A stretch of 64,000 nt of DNA from contig JAYMSP010000078.1 in the NCBI GenBank assembly GCA_036897095.1, forward strand, positions 1 through 64,000. The letters run 5' to 3'. Under the pieces are notes generated by a model. That model was given only the letters and a program-made list of their open reading frames with translations, was not told where the DNA came from and searched no databases. This document shows, in pieces, positions 24,406-35,304 of the stretch. The position numbers and the translations under genes are program-made. The DNA is from Plantago elongata (Eukaryota > Streptophyta > Magnoliopsida > Lamiales > Plantaginaceae). The first letter of the stretch is position 1; each line of letters begins with the position of its first letter.

Positions 24406-24968
24406 ACCGATTAACTATTCGTGGAACAAGCAACTACAAAGTGATATTTGGCAGAAAGCAGCTAGAAGAGGGAAACGGTGCCTCATGTTTCAGCATTCAT
24501 GACATCTTAGAAGTTAAGAAGTCGCATTTTGGCTGGAGAAGGCAGTTTTTCTAGATAAGAGTTCAGTTTTCCAGACTGATGAAAGATTAAGGCGAATTGG
24601 CAGAGCAGGCAAAGCTCAAGTTCTTTTGAGGAAATGATTCATATTCTTTTTCATTCATTTATTCTTTATTATGTATATTCCGCCATCCTTGTAAACACAT
24701 GTATATCATCAAAGTAATTATTTTGTTACATCATCTCTTTTCCATATATACATTTCAGTACTTCTAACTAAAATGCTAACAGCAAGACACTAATGGCAAA
24801 GCATAATAGGGTGAAATACTACATAAAAGAAAGCTATGCTCCTGTAGCTACAATACATTTAAGATCAGGTTCATATAATCTTGGCATACTGCACGCAGGC
24901 GTGCATAGTCCTGGTTCATTCGAGAGCAAAGCTCATACAATCTTTGTAGCAAGTTCACTGATCAAGAA
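24406..24968. other. Convergent 3' flanks
   Basis: The 3' UTR of the O-fucosyltransferase gene (probable polyadenylation zone about 24655–24720) meets the 3' flank of array gene A on the other strand. No further gene is supported. Confidence 0.5.
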
Positions 24969-25148
24969 CTACAAGCGTGACATTTGTGAGTTCAACGGGA
25001 AGTAAGACACTGGAATTGGTGCGCGAACTGATTTTTCTTTACTCTTAGGTTTCTTTGAAGGCGAAAAACTGGAGTTTTGTTTGCTTGAATCAGATACACG
25101 ATGAGACGCGGAGGCAAAGCAGCTAAAGAAATGGGAAAAGAAAGCCAT
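24969..25148 (-). CDS. Small 59-residue protein, tandem array member A
   Basis: Intact, intronless 60-codon frame (with stop) on the minus strand, start ATG at 25148. The protein opens MAFFSHFFSCFASASHRVSD, has a Ser-rich middle (SSKQNSSFSPSKKPKSKEKS) and ends RAPIPVSYFPLNSQMSRL. The aromatic N-terminus is hydrophobic or amphipathic, the middle is basic (lysine cluster), and the last 18 residues are shared almost unchanged by five neighbours. I do not know the family or function. A plausible guess is a small stress-responsive protein or peptide precursor; nothing in the sequence proves it. A TATA box and a W-box lie upstream, as in the other copies. Confidence 0.8.
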   Translation of the reverse strand: MAFFSHFFSCFASASHRVSDSSKQNSSFSPSKKPKSKEKSVRAPIPVSYFPLNSQMSRL

Positions 25149-25269
25149 CAGCAGGTATTTGGTAGTTTTTCTGTATAAAAAAAATGTGCTTCTTTATGGG
25201 AGTGTTGATGATATGCTAAGTGATTGATTAAGCTGAGAAAATGTTGGGTGGAGGATTAGTAGTTATGAT

Positions 25270-25415
25270 GGTTGATATATATAGTGATTAGGAGTACATT
25301 ATCAGGTATAGGTTAGGGAACAATTCTCCACATGTTATCAGCTTGATGAGCAAGGAAGAGCATGCGATTGGTTGCGTAACAACATCAACCTTTATTTTCT
25401 TTATTTGACTTGGCT
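25270..25415 (-). promoter_or_regulatory. Promoter of array gene A: TATA box and W-box
   Basis: The plus strand reads GATATATATAGTGATTA near 25274, giving a TATA box about 130 bases upstream of the ATG. TTGACT at 25405–25410, inside TTATTTGACTTGGCTG, is a W-box core about 257 bases upstream. Both recur at similar places in the four other copies. Confidence 0.55.
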
Positions 25416-26074
25416 GTATTAGGATATATGGTTCCACGTTGTTTCTTAATAATAATTAATAATTAAGAGTTGGCTTGCTTGTTTGACTGATGAATAGCTA
25501 CAATTTTAACTCAGTCGCCACATCCATATGATGATCATGTTATGAATATAGCAACATACTGATGAAATCCAATCTCATCTAAATACTCAACCTCATGAAC
25601 TTCATCTAAATACTCGACCTCATCTCTAAGAAGGTCATTCAAATCTCATGAACTATTCTCATATATAGAGATGTGTAATATAATCAACATTTCAATACTA
25701 TCCACACTCGTAAGTCGTAATTAATTTTAACATCTTTGAAGAGGTCATTTAAATAAAAATTTAATATGAGAGAATTATATCCATAAAAATTTGAACTCAG
25801 ATAGATTACATCTCATTAATAATTAAACTTATAGAGAAGGTGTGTGATATAGTCATTTATATCAATACTTAAATACAATAATATACATACTACGTAATCG
25901 ATACATTATTCAATCACATAGTTGTGAAAGGCCTTTGCATTGGAATTTTCTATTGGCCCATGACATTTCAGGATAAGCGGATCCTTTCTGATGTCTCAAT
26001 TTTAATTCCGGGGCTCATAAAGTTTTGTTGAAATTATTATGGTTATGTGAGAATTTATTCTTTAAGATTATCTT
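25416..26074. other. AT-rich spacer between array gene A and the LINE remnant
   Basis: AT-rich with a short repeated phrase (CTCATCTAAATACTC-like around 25575 and 25605). No gene recognised. Confidence 0.4.
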
Positions 26075-27740
26075 TTTTCAAAAAAAAAGGTAGAAATGCA
26101 TTAATATTACACTAGTCGGCTAGTACTACATTCGTCCTTCTTAATAATATTAAAACCCACATCTAGCAAACATCCCAAATAAAATTAAAAAGCTAGTTAG
26201 GTCATTACAAAGGTGCCTTAGTGGGCAATTCTTCCAAAAGAAATCTTGCTTCCTTCTTTGGCCAGATGATTCGCTACTGTATTTTCTTCTCGATAAACAA
26301 AGTTGATCTTTACAAGTTGTAGTTGCTTTATAAGTTCTTTGATGTCTTCAAGTACTAGGTCCTGGTGCGGTGTTGCTGCAACCTGCCTGTTAAAACATGA
26401 AATAAGAAATTTCGAGTCAGTTTGTATACAAATATTTTTATGTGATCACATAATTTTAAACCATTTTTAAGAGCTAGCAATTATGCCGTATTGTGATCTG
26501 TTTTTCCAATAAAATGAGAACTAGCTTTTACAAAAAGACCAGTGTTGTCTCTAATAATTGCTCTTGTGCCAGCATGACCATCAGGTAACCTGGAACCATC
26601 AATGTTTAAAGTAAAATGTTCAGGGCCAGGTTTCCATTTGCAAAGACGGGGCAAAGTCTTTTTTTCTTTTTTTGCAGGATAGCAAATTTTATTTTCTTTG
26701 AGAGTATTAATTAAGATTGTATGAAATTTAAATTCATTGATCTTTTCATTTCTAAAAATCTTATTATTATTCCTGATTTTCCAAAGTATCCAACAAGAAA
26801 TAATAATTTGTATTTGATTATCGGAGTTGTGAGGCATATGAAAAAGAGTTTCCATAAAGGTTTTCTGATTGTAATTTCTGATGTTTAACCATCTTGTGAG
26901 TCGAGAGGTGGCCGGGCATTGGAGAAAAAGATGTTGAATGATTTCGGGATGTTGTTTGTATAAAATACATGTATCAGATGTTAGGACTTTTTGTTTGTAA
27001 AGCCTATCTGCAGTAGGTAATCTGTTGAGAACAGAAAGCCATGCAAAAAACTTAATCCTTGGTTAAATATTGAGGTCCCAAATCTTATTCCAAGTCAGAT
27101 TGGGTAAGTTTGGTGGTTGGGCCAAATTTGATAGGAAAGCATAAGCCTGTTTAACCGAAAATTTTCCCATATTAGGGTATTACCAGACTAAAAAGTCACT
27201 TTTATGGGTTTGTATTGGGATCCCAAGGATTTCATAAACCATATCAATGGGCAAACAATTTTGAAGTTTTTTGAAATTCCAACTTTGACCTGATATGAAG
27301 TCTTGTACTTTAGTTGTAGCATTTTCAGAATCTTAAGTTGTATAATCCGCAAGGATTTTTCCAGGGATCTATTGGTCAAGCCAGAAATTAAGTATTTGTC
27401 CATTCCCAATTTGACCAAGGAGTCCTTTTCTAAATTCTTTTTGAAGTTTAATAATATTCCTTCAAAATCAACTATGACTTGAAAATTGATATTAAAAAAA
27501 TACTTACTCTTATAGATAACATACCATAAAGTATCAGTCTGGAAAAAGAGATTTTAAAGGTGTTTTAGTATAAAAGCATTATTAAGAGTATGTAAGTTTC
27601 TTATACCAAGTCCGTCATTAATTTTGGTTGGCAAACTAAATTCCAGTTTACCTTCCCTTTAATTTTACCACGTTTCTTCCCATTAAAAAAAATGTCTAAT
27701 AAGTTCTATAAGATTATCTATATATCCATTAAGGTTTTTG
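26075..27740 (-). mobile_element. LINE (plant L1 type) 3' fragment, decayed
   Basis: Reading the minus strand, remnants occur in the expected order. First comes the region after the reverse transcriptase (LVCQPK, then DGLGIRNLHTLNNAFILKHL and LWYVIYKSKY). Then a zinc-knuckle-region remnant (ISCWILWKIRNNNKIFRNEK). Then an RNase H domain (FTLNIDGSRLPDGHAGTRAI, then CIQTDSKFLISCF and VYREENTVANHLAKEG). The 3' end near 26075 reads AATGCATTTCTACC followed by a T-rich tail, typical of plant LINE ends. The frame is interrupted several times and the 5' part (endonuclease and most of the reverse transcriptase) is missing, so it is a 5'-truncated dead copy lying between array genes A and B. Confidence 0.8.
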
Positions 27741-28244
27741 TGGTTCTCAATTTTCTGGAAATTGTTAAATTTGTAATGGTTACATGTTTTGTGATAAATA
27801 GTTAGATTTATTGTGTATTTTTGTTACAAACATTGTGTTTTCAATGTTTTGCAACATACTAGTATTAACTCTATGTGAGAATTGATTAAGTTTTCATTAA
27901 TAATGTCATGTGTTTGCATGGATGCTATATTGATTCAATAAAAAGTGAGTGGTAGACATTTATCGATAATTGAAACCACATCTCTAAAACATATAAATGA
28001 CTAAATTTTATCGAATTTTCAATCCACAATAGCCAAAATAAGCTTCTTTTTATCCAAAGCAAACACCAACTTCCTACTACCTAAAGATCAACAATTTCCA
28101 ACTGCTAATCTGTTATAACATCTCAAATAACTATTAGAATGAAGATTTACACACTCGAAATATAAACAGAAAGAAAGAAAAAAAATTATTTATGAGAGCA
28201 AAACTCATATATACAATCTTGGTAGCAATTAAGTCCGTGAAGAA
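27741..28244. other. Spacer downstream of array gene B
   Basis: AT-rich. From about 27960 it is similar to the DNA downstream of gene D (from about 32850): both carry ACCACATCTCTAAAACA or a close variant, CAATAGCCAAAA, and AGCTTCTT.TTATCCAAAGCAA-type blocks. This is part of a segmental duplication. No gene. Confidence 0.55.
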
Positions 28245-28424
28245 CTATAAACGCGACATTTGTGAGTTCAAAGGGAAGTAAGAAACTGGAATTGGAGCGC
28301 GAACTGATTTTGTTTTACTCTTTAGTTTCTTCGAAGGTGAAGAACTGGAGTTGTGTTTGCTTGAATCAGACACTTGAGGAGACGATAAGGCGAAGCAAGT
28401 AAAGAAATTTGAAAAGAAGGCCAT
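28245..28424 (-). CDS. Small 59-residue protein, tandem array member B
   Basis: Intact intronless frame, start ATG at 28424. A longer open stretch upstream begins with a non-ATG codon, so I use the MAFF start seen in all five copies. The protein opens MAFFSNFFTCFALSSPQVSD, continues SSKHNSSSSPSKKLKSKTKS and ends RAPIPVSYFPLNSQMSRL. It is nearly identical to member D; the pair differs by only a handful of residues, mainly in the Ser-rich middle. Function unknown; see member A. Confidence 0.82.
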   Translation of the reverse strand: MAFFSNFFTCFALSSPQVSDSSKHNSSSSPSKKLKSKTKSVRAPIPVSYFPLNSQMSRL

Positions 28425-28551
28425 GATCAACAAGCTGTATTTAGCTCCTTGGTGGTGTTTCAGTTCAATTCTTTGTGTATGAAAAATGAGTTTTTTAATG
28501 GTATGATGATGAAGCTAAGAAAATGTTGGAGGGATTAGTAGTTATGATGGG

Positions 28552-28690
28552 TGGTATATATAGTGATTAATTGGGAATAATATTTTTTTCTATAATTAAA
28601 TATCACCTTGATGAGCAAGGAGGAGAAGACAGAGCATACGGTGTTGATTGAGACTTGTTGTGCAACAAAATCCACATTTATTTGACTTGG
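28552..28690 (-). promoter_or_regulatory. Promoter of array gene B: TATA box and W-box
   Basis: GGTGGTATATATAGTGATTA gives a TATA element near 28555–28562, about 131–138 bases before the ATG. TTGACT at 28682–28687 in TATTTGACTTGGCTGC is the W-box core, 258 bases upstream. Confidence 0.55.
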
Positions 28691-29579
28691 CTGCTATTAG
28701 GATGGTTCCATATGGTTTCTACATTCTAGCTTTCTATAATTAAAATTTAAAAGTGTGCTTGTTTGACCGGATCCATCACCACATTTAACATGGTAAATGA
28801 TAATGGTTTCTTATTAAAATTTAATAATAATATAACAACAGGCCAATAAATAATCGAAATGTTCAATCGTGAATTAATAAAGTATAAAGAATGAAGTGAT
28901 TATAAATCAATAAATGTATTATATGGTCTCATAAAAGAATTGTAATTTTTTATTATAAAGTCCGGTTTGAAATACAATTTGAGTTGAGAAAATTTAATTT
29001 ATTATTTTTATTTAATAAAAAATATTTAAGTTATACTCATTCGAGACATATATACATACAGTTACTTATATGTAAGTAATTAGGCATCCAACGGTAGATA
29101 AATTAGCTAATATATTTATTTACGTTCATGACTTGACTAGAGTCTGGACTTTGGAGTAAAGCCCATTTGAGTGTTTTTACTTTTTAATTATACTTTTATA
29201 TATTTTATACTTTTTCCCGAATTATTAAAAAAATGTTTTATTCTTACACATCTTTTTATTTTTAAGCCCATGTGAGTTTTCGTCTTTTAATTATTTTCTT
29301 GAGTAAATTATTTTTTATTTTATAATTTTTAACTACAACTTTTATTTTTATATATTTTTAACAATTATTTAAAAATGCTTTTACAATATTTAAAATTTAA
29401 AATCCAAAATTATAATATGAGTGGGACACATACTCCCTCGTAATTTGAAAACAAATCAAAATCGCTAAAGTATGATAATTAGACGGGTGTTATTGTATTG
29501 TACTCAAATTGTATAAAGTGTACCTGAAAAAATACCCTTCCACTCTCATCTTCCTTGGTAGGGAAATCAACTAGCTTAC
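28691..29579. other. AT-rich spacer
   Basis: Very AT-rich with no gene, RNA or transposon ends that I can support. Confidence 0.4.
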
Positions 29580-29586
29580 TCATACC

Positions 29587-29688
29587 TTTTTTTTCTTCTT
29601 TTCAAACGGTTAAAGGGTGACTCGAACCTCCGACTTATTGATTGGAGATGAAGCATCTTACTAACTGAGTTGCGCTTCGTTGTCTACA
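29587..29688 (-). mobile_element. Short tRNA-derived SINE candidate
   Basis: On the minus strand the element starts GATGTAGACAACGAAGCGCA, has an A-box-like GCGCAACTCAGTTAGTAAG and a B-box-like GAGGTTCGAGTCACCC, and ends in an A-rich tail (AAGAAGAAAAAAAA). A 7-base direct repeat TCATACC flanks it (29580–29586 and 29689–29695), as expected for retroposition. It is only about 100 bases long. It does not fold as a full tRNA in my reading, so I prefer a SINE to a tRNA gene. Confidence 0.55.
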
Positions 29689-29695
29689 TCATACC

Positions 29696-30140
29696 GTCAT
29701 GTAATGAATGTATTACTTTTGTTGTAGTATATTGGTTGAAATAACATTATATTGTATTGTTAAATGATAAATTAGCTAAATAAGAAATAAAAGAAGTTTA
29801 AATAAACATATAAACTAACCAAAAAAATCATTTAGGAATGAAAAGCAAACTATTGTAAATGTTTAATACAAAATGTAATATATAATTATAGATTACAACT
29901 TGAGCTAGATTTCCACCGGTGTAGCATACAGTTAAAACGGACTATTCATCCGTTAACATGTTTTAGGGTATTAAAAGAAACTTAAAATTGATACTAACGT
30001 AACAGGGACTCAGAGAGTTATAAGACACTAAAGAATATTACATATCATGACCTTAATAGTCCGTCTTATAATTACTCTGTGTCAGTTTATAACATCAAAT
30101 CACAAGACTTCACACGTGCCGCATTAAAATTCAAGAAGAA
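29696..30140. other. AT-rich spacer
   Basis: No gene recognised between the SINE candidate and array gene C. Confidence 0.4.
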
Positions 30141-30320
30141 CTATAAGCGCGACAATTGTGAGTTTATTGGGAAATAAGATACTGGAATTGGAGCGCGTTT
30201 CCTCTCCTTGCTCTTCGGTTTCTCTGAAGGGGACAATGAATTCGAGTTTTGCTTGACTGAACCAAATACTCGTGTAGACCACGATGTAAAAATGCTGAAG
30301 AAATTTGAAATGAAGGCCAT
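30141..30320 (-). CDS. Small 59-residue protein, tandem array member C
   Basis: Intact intronless frame, start ATG at 30320. It opens MAFISNFFSIFTSWSTRVFG, continues SVKQNSNSLSPSEKPKSKER and ends KRAPIPVSYFPINSQLSRL. It forms a subtype with member E (Thr-Ser-x-Ser-Thr-Arg after the aromatic block, Lys-Glu-Arg-Lys before the tail, Ile in FPINS). It is the most divergent copy, having lost the Cys at residue 10 found in the other four. Function unknown. Confidence 0.8.
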   Translation of the reverse strand: MAFISNFFSIFTSWSTRVFGSVKQNSNSLSPSEKPKSKERKRAPIPVSYFPINSQLSRL

Positions 30321-30429
30321 CTTCTAGAGCTTAAAGTGTACTGTGTAAGAAAAATGATCAGTTGATGGAACTGTTAAGTAGTGTATAGAAGTTGAGGGAA
30401 CTTTTTAATGAAAAATTACTACTTGTGAT

Positions 30430-30550
30430 GGTTGTATTTATAGTGAATCATTGGCTGAAGTTGTTTCTCCTATCTATTCATCAGAGCTTGGTCACCAAGG
30501 AAATCAATGTCATTGGTTGTGTGACAATATAAACATTTCTTTGACTTGTT
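30430..30550 (-). promoter_or_regulatory. Promoter of array gene C: TATA box and W-box
   Basis: TGTATTTATAGTGAATCA contains the reverse TATAAATA at 30435–30442, about 115–122 bases upstream of the ATG. TTGACT at 30541–30546 in TTCTTTGACTTG is the W-box core, 221 bases upstream. Confidence 0.55.
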
Positions 30551-31103
30551 TTATATATGAGTATATATTTGGGCTGTTAATTAGCAATGTTTATGTTTTC
30601 AATTAAGGCATGTGGTTAATTTGTAGTGTAATTGCTAACATCCTTGAAAGCCAAAGGTTTAGTACTACTTTTTACAAAGATTGAAGAATTGGTTAAACAT
30701 TCAACTCAAAAAGTGCAGGAGTTCTAGAGCTTGATTGTTTCAACAGCTTCTACCATAAGTTTAAGTTAATATTCCTCTCCTCATTCTGGGTCGCGTTTAC
30801 TATTCATGTGCTATAAACCGGAGATATTAATAAAGGATCAACGATGTGATGATTCGCCAAATGAAGCGAACTGTACTTTAGAGCGTAACTTACGTGTCTG
30901 ATATGAACCGATTAATGAGATGTTAAAGTCATATACACTCCAATGGTGTCCGAGATATTCCCTGAGTAATTGTTGGGCATGTCGAGCTACATTTACAAGT
31001 TACAACTTATGAGTATTTCAGCTCTCCAACCCGACCCAATCTCTCCAGCCCCGACACAACCTCTACCAGGGTATCGTGCTTGAGAAGTTGTTAGAGGATA
31101 TAT
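30551..31103. other. Spacer with homology to the region upstream of gene E
   Basis: Similarity to the E upstream region continues to about 30735 (TCAACTCAAAA.GTG.AGGAGTTCT in both). The rest has no recognisable gene. Confidence 0.45.
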
Positions 31104-31267
31104 CACTACAACAAAATTGCCATTTAGTCACGCTAAACACTGTTGATAATTCATGCTTTTAATGATTTAAGTTGATTCAGTGGCATGTAGCAGCAAGTGT
31201 CGCTTCAAGTCGTGTGATTAATTCTGTAGTATCACTATTTTATTGTTGTGTGTCACTTTTTGTAGTG
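31104..31267. mobile_element. CACTA-type end pair, short non-autonomous relic
   Basis: The left end CACTACAACAAAATTGCC and the right end CACTTTTTGTAGTG (closing at 31267) are inverted copies of the CACTACAA-A terminus. Interior words GTCACG, GTGGCATGT and GTGTCGCTT look like CACTA subterminal repeats, and similar ones (GTGGCATTTG, TTAGTCACATTTC) continue to about 31430. No clean 3-base target duplication is seen, so ends of two nested or rearranged copies are possible. Confidence 0.45.
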
Positions 31268-31462
31268 CCAAAAACTCTAGATTAAATAACATTGGGGAAT
31301 GTCATGAATTACAAAAATAGTGGCATTTGTAAATATTATACTATGTTAATTTAGTCACATTTCAAAATGTCGTTGTAACCATTGGACTATGACACTTGAA
31401 CATGCCACGAAACAATAATCACTGACATGTCATTATACCAGTGTATTCGTGAACCATGATGT

Positions 31463-31464
<2 letters not shown>

Positions 31465-31555
<91 letters not shown>

Positions 31556-31617
31556 ACAACAACAATAATAAAAATAAAATTCAATAATAATAATAATTAT
31601 TATTATTATTATTATTA
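31465..31617. repeat. (AAT)n/(ATT)n palindromic microsatellite, two blocks
   Basis: A run of about 14 AAT units (from 31465) turns at about 31506 into about 16 ATT units (to 31553), making a near-perfect self-complementary repeat of about 90 bases. A second smaller AAT-to-ATT switch lies at about 31583–31617. Such arrays can extrude as hairpins. Confidence 0.95.
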
Positions 31618-33127
31618 AATCATCTGAGCATATATAATGTTCTTACAATAAATTAATCACAAAAGATATATTTCGAGTATATTACTTCAATTTTACAAAA
31701 TTCAATGCCAGTTGGGAAGATACAATTCAAAATAAATCTATCTAACATTCTAATATGAAAGTTACAAACAATTAAAAAAATATGTAATCTACGATTTTGT
31801 TTACCACTACCTTTTCAGCTCTATGAATTTAATGTAATAAAAAGCTCGTTACATGAACGCGCATCTTTTCAAATAAGCTAGCTGAAAAGTTAGCTGGTTT
31901 GAGAAGCTAATCAAGTTAGATTGTTGGAAAAAAATAATCTTTTTAGCTAGTTTTACTAAACAGGACTGGAATTAGGTATATGCTACAATTTTCTTTTCAG
32001 TGATAATAAGCTTAACACACTAAAAGTTAGAAATATTGCTCCATCTCCACCAAGTTTAGGACAGACTTGCTTATGATCAAATTCAGGATCTAGGCTTTGT
32101 AAAGACTCTAGGCTCCAGCAAAACTCTCTAGGTATCTCGGTTGTAAACATGTTTTTTGATATGCTTTAGAGAAAGTTCGAACTTCTAAAAAAATGTATAA
32201 TTAATAAAGTCATTAATATTACTAAGTATTAAATACTCGTCGAATTAGTGGTCTTCAACGTCTTTGAAATGTTATTCTAGTGAAAATTTAATGTGAGATA
32301 TATGGAGTTGAAAAATAATAAGCTAGTAATATAAATTGACATACAATTTTTCTCCAAGTATTGTAGAATTAATATAAACTCCACATCTCTTTATAAATTT
32401 TAACTTTTAAATGAAATAGAATTCTATACTTACATCCTGTTATAAATTTTATCTTTTAAATGAAATAGAATTCTATACGATAAAAGCTTTACGTTCATTT
32501 GGTTTCAAATTTCCAGGTTAACACTATATCTCAACTCCATATACATTTTTTAAATGTGATGGAACTACAGAATAAAATTTGCTTTTGATTTAGATCCACG
32601 TACTCAATTATAGGGTGGAAAACTAATCAACGTAAAAGGAAGCTAATTAATTCATTGCAAATTCATATAAGTATAATCTTGGCAGCAAACCATCAAACTA
32701 TTAAAGTCGTCCTGGTACATTCGAGATCGATTGAAGCTCGTACAATAATACAATTGGTATATAGAGCAAAGTCCACAAATCAAGATATAATTATACCGTA
32801 CGTATACTCCTAAAATTCGATTATAAAAAGTGAGTTGTTGTCATTTCTGCATAATTGCAATCACATCTCTAAAACACATTCAAATTCACCAATTTTGTCC
32901 AATTTCAATTCGCAATAGCCAAAACACGATATTAAGCTTCTTATTATCCAAAGCAATACCAATTATCTATAAAATCAACAAATTACAACATCTAAATTGC
33001 TACAACATCTCTAATAACAGTTAAATGAAGATTTCTACATTATAAATAAAGAAAGAAAAAAATTATTTATGAGAGCAAAACTCATATATAGTACAATCTT
33101 GGTAGCAATTAAGTCCGTGAAGAAGAA
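31618..33127. other. AT-rich spacer downstream of array gene D
   Basis: No gene. It includes a 49-base tandem duplication (32393–32490). From about 32850 on it is the duplicated counterpart of the DNA downstream of gene B. Confidence 0.45.
32393..32490. repeat. 49-base tandem duplication
   Basis: The word TTATAAATTTTAACTTTTAA, followed by ATGAAATAGAATTCTATAC, starts at 32393 and again at 32442 with one or two changes. Confidence 0.85.
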
Positions 33128-33307
33128 CTATAAACGCGACATTTGTGAGTTCAAAGGGAAGTAAGAAACTGGAATTGGAGCGCGAACTGATTTTGTTTTA
33201 CTCTTTAGTTTCTTCGAAGGTGAAGGACTGGAGGTTTGTTTGCTTGAATCAGACACTTGAGGAGACGAAAAGGCGAAGCAAGTAAAGAAATTTGACAAGA
33301 AGGCCAT
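33128..33307 (-). CDS. Small 59-residue protein, tandem array member D
   Basis: Intact intronless frame, start ATG at 33307 (an upstream in-frame extension has no ATG). It opens MAFLSNFFTCFAFSSPQVSD, continues SSKQTSSPSPSKKLKSKTKS and ends RAPIPVSYFPLNSQMSRL. It is close to member B in coding sequence and in both flanks, showing that B and D arose from a recent segmental copy. Function unknown. Confidence 0.82.
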   Translation of the reverse strand: MAFLSNFFTCFAFSSPQVSDSSKQTSSPSPSKKLKSKTKSVRAPIPVSYFPLNSQMSRL

Positions 33308-33479
33308 GATCAACAAGCTGTATTTAGCTCCTTGGTGGTGTTTCAGTTCAATTCTTGTAAGGCGAAGTGTACAAAAAATGAGCTTTATTGATGTTTTTTT
33401 ATGGTATGATGATGAAGCTAAGGATTTGATTAAGCTGATAAATTGTTGGAGTGAGGGATTAGTAGTTATGTATTATGGG

Positions 33480-33656
33480 TGGTATATATAGTGATTAATT
33501 GGGATTTAGGAAATACTGGTATATTTTTCATACATCAAATAACACCTTTTCTTTTTTTTCTTTTTACATCAAATATCACCTTGATGAGCAAGGAAATTAG
33601 CTTGGCTGATTGTGAGTGGCTGTGTGGCAACATCAACCAACATTTAATTGACTTTG
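33480..33656 (-). promoter_or_regulatory. Promoter of array gene D: TATA box and W-box
   Basis: GGTATATATAGTGATTAATT gives the TATA box at about 33483–33490, about 176–183 bases before the ATG. TTGACT at 33648–33653 (TTTAATTGACTTTGC) is the W-box core, 341 bases upstream. Spacing is longer than in B because of small insertions. Confidence 0.5.
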
Positions 33657-35304
33657 CTTGAATTGGATGCTACCAGGATGCTTCCACATGCATGGTTGAT
33701 TGTTTCTAGTTTCTACTTTCATGATTATTACACGTTTGCATGTTGACCGAATTGTCTTTGATCAACTCTCTATCAACATGTAACACGGTAAATAGTACGG
33801 GAGCCTAATAGTTTAAAATTTTTAACAGCTTCATACTCAAAAAGTTTCACGAAACAGATTATTTTCAATAATAACAGTTAAAACACAGCTTTTACAAATT
33901 AAAGGTTACAAAATCCCGAGTAAATTTTCACTCTGTTGCTGAACATCTAGGTCTTCGAGCCATCCTAAGTGATAGTATCTATAAGAAGTGAACAAATCAA
34001 GTGTGGTAGGCTAATAGTAATGGTTTCTTATTTTTAGAAAGATAAAATTATTAAATAATATTACAAATGTTAACTCAGCTAAAATTAAACCCGCTTCTTA
34101 TATTTGTAATTGTAAATGTGTAAATGTGAATTCAAACATATATACTATGCTGGCGTTGCATTTCAACTCTAATAACAAATGTAAATTTTTACAATTTAAT
34201 TGCTAGTTGTACGTAAATTAAAATAACTTCACTTACATATATTTGCTTCATTAAGTAGTATACAATGCATTAAAGATGGTGATTCAAATTATAGCAATTG
34301 TAAATATTTTACTAAACATCAAAACATTCATTTTTAAATGAATCTAAGGAGTATTGATGTTTTAAATTATTGACTATTTCACTAATATATGATTTTTTTA
34401 GAAATCTTACCGTGTGATCATGATTTTGTGATTGTTTGACATAGAATCGGAGTTGAATCCGTTTGAATAAATGAATAGTGATCAAATTATAGTAGGATTG
34501 TTAAAATTAGTGTTTGATATAGAATTATAATTGAATATAGTATTGTAGGTTTGTTATATAGGTTGTGAAAGAGATAAATGATTTGTGTAAGAGATCGATG
34601 ATTGGTTTCAATGAGTATTGTAAGTTTGTTATATAGATCGTGTAAATGATAAATGATTGGTGTAACATATAGATGATTGGTTTAAATGTTTATTATATTT
34701 TTGATATATAGGTTGTATAAGAGATAAATAATTGACTTGAGATGATTCATCATACATAATTATTTTATTTTGTATTGGGATGAATAGTAGTCCACAAAAA
34801 GTAAAATGAAGCTATAGTAAAAACATTTTACTTTCTTCTATTTGAATCTCATGACAAACACAATTTAGTAAAAATCCATTCAAATGAATACTAAGATTCT
34901 ATGCCACACCCCAGGCCTTAATTTCAAATTTCCATATGTTTTGAGTGAGTCAATTTGAATTAATTCCTACCTATGATCGAATCTAATTTATTCAAAAAAG
35001 TTAAAATGGAACATGATGTGGGACAAGTATTATGTAGGTTTGGTCGATTTCACTTAATTAGAATATTCATTATAATCTGAACACTAATTACAATCGTTCT
35101 ATACTATGTTTCTATGTATGTAGTACGAATACATTGGCCATATACTTGGGGAAAAAACTTCAAGTACTAAAATGCATAGCGAATCAAACGTTATGTTTGA
35201 AAATAAAACAGTAAATTTTTACATGAGAACTTAGTAGTTCGCCCCGGCATTACGCGCGCAAATTTACAAGACTTAATTAATACCACTCAAACTATCGCGA
35301 AGAA
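33657..35304. other. AT-rich spacer with a minisatellite
   Basis: No gene is supported. A 75-base tandem repeat lies at 34540–34735. The remainder is AT-rich with no clear ends. Confidence 0.45.
34540..34735. repeat. 75-base minisatellite, about 2.6 copies
   Basis: Units start at 34540, 34615 and 34690. Each holds a variant of GTATTGTAGGTTTGTTATAT, then a GATAAATGATTGGTGTAA-like block, then a GATGATTGGTTTAAATG-like block. The third unit is partial and most diverged. Confidence 0.85.

Noticed and set aside
26481-26855. Host gene encoding an RNase H-like protein
   Set aside because: Order and decay of the flanking pieces show it is the tail of a LINE.
29587-29688. A functional tRNA gene
   Set aside because: Box motifs are present but the acceptor and anticodon arms do not fold, and an A-tail with target duplication indicates retroposition.
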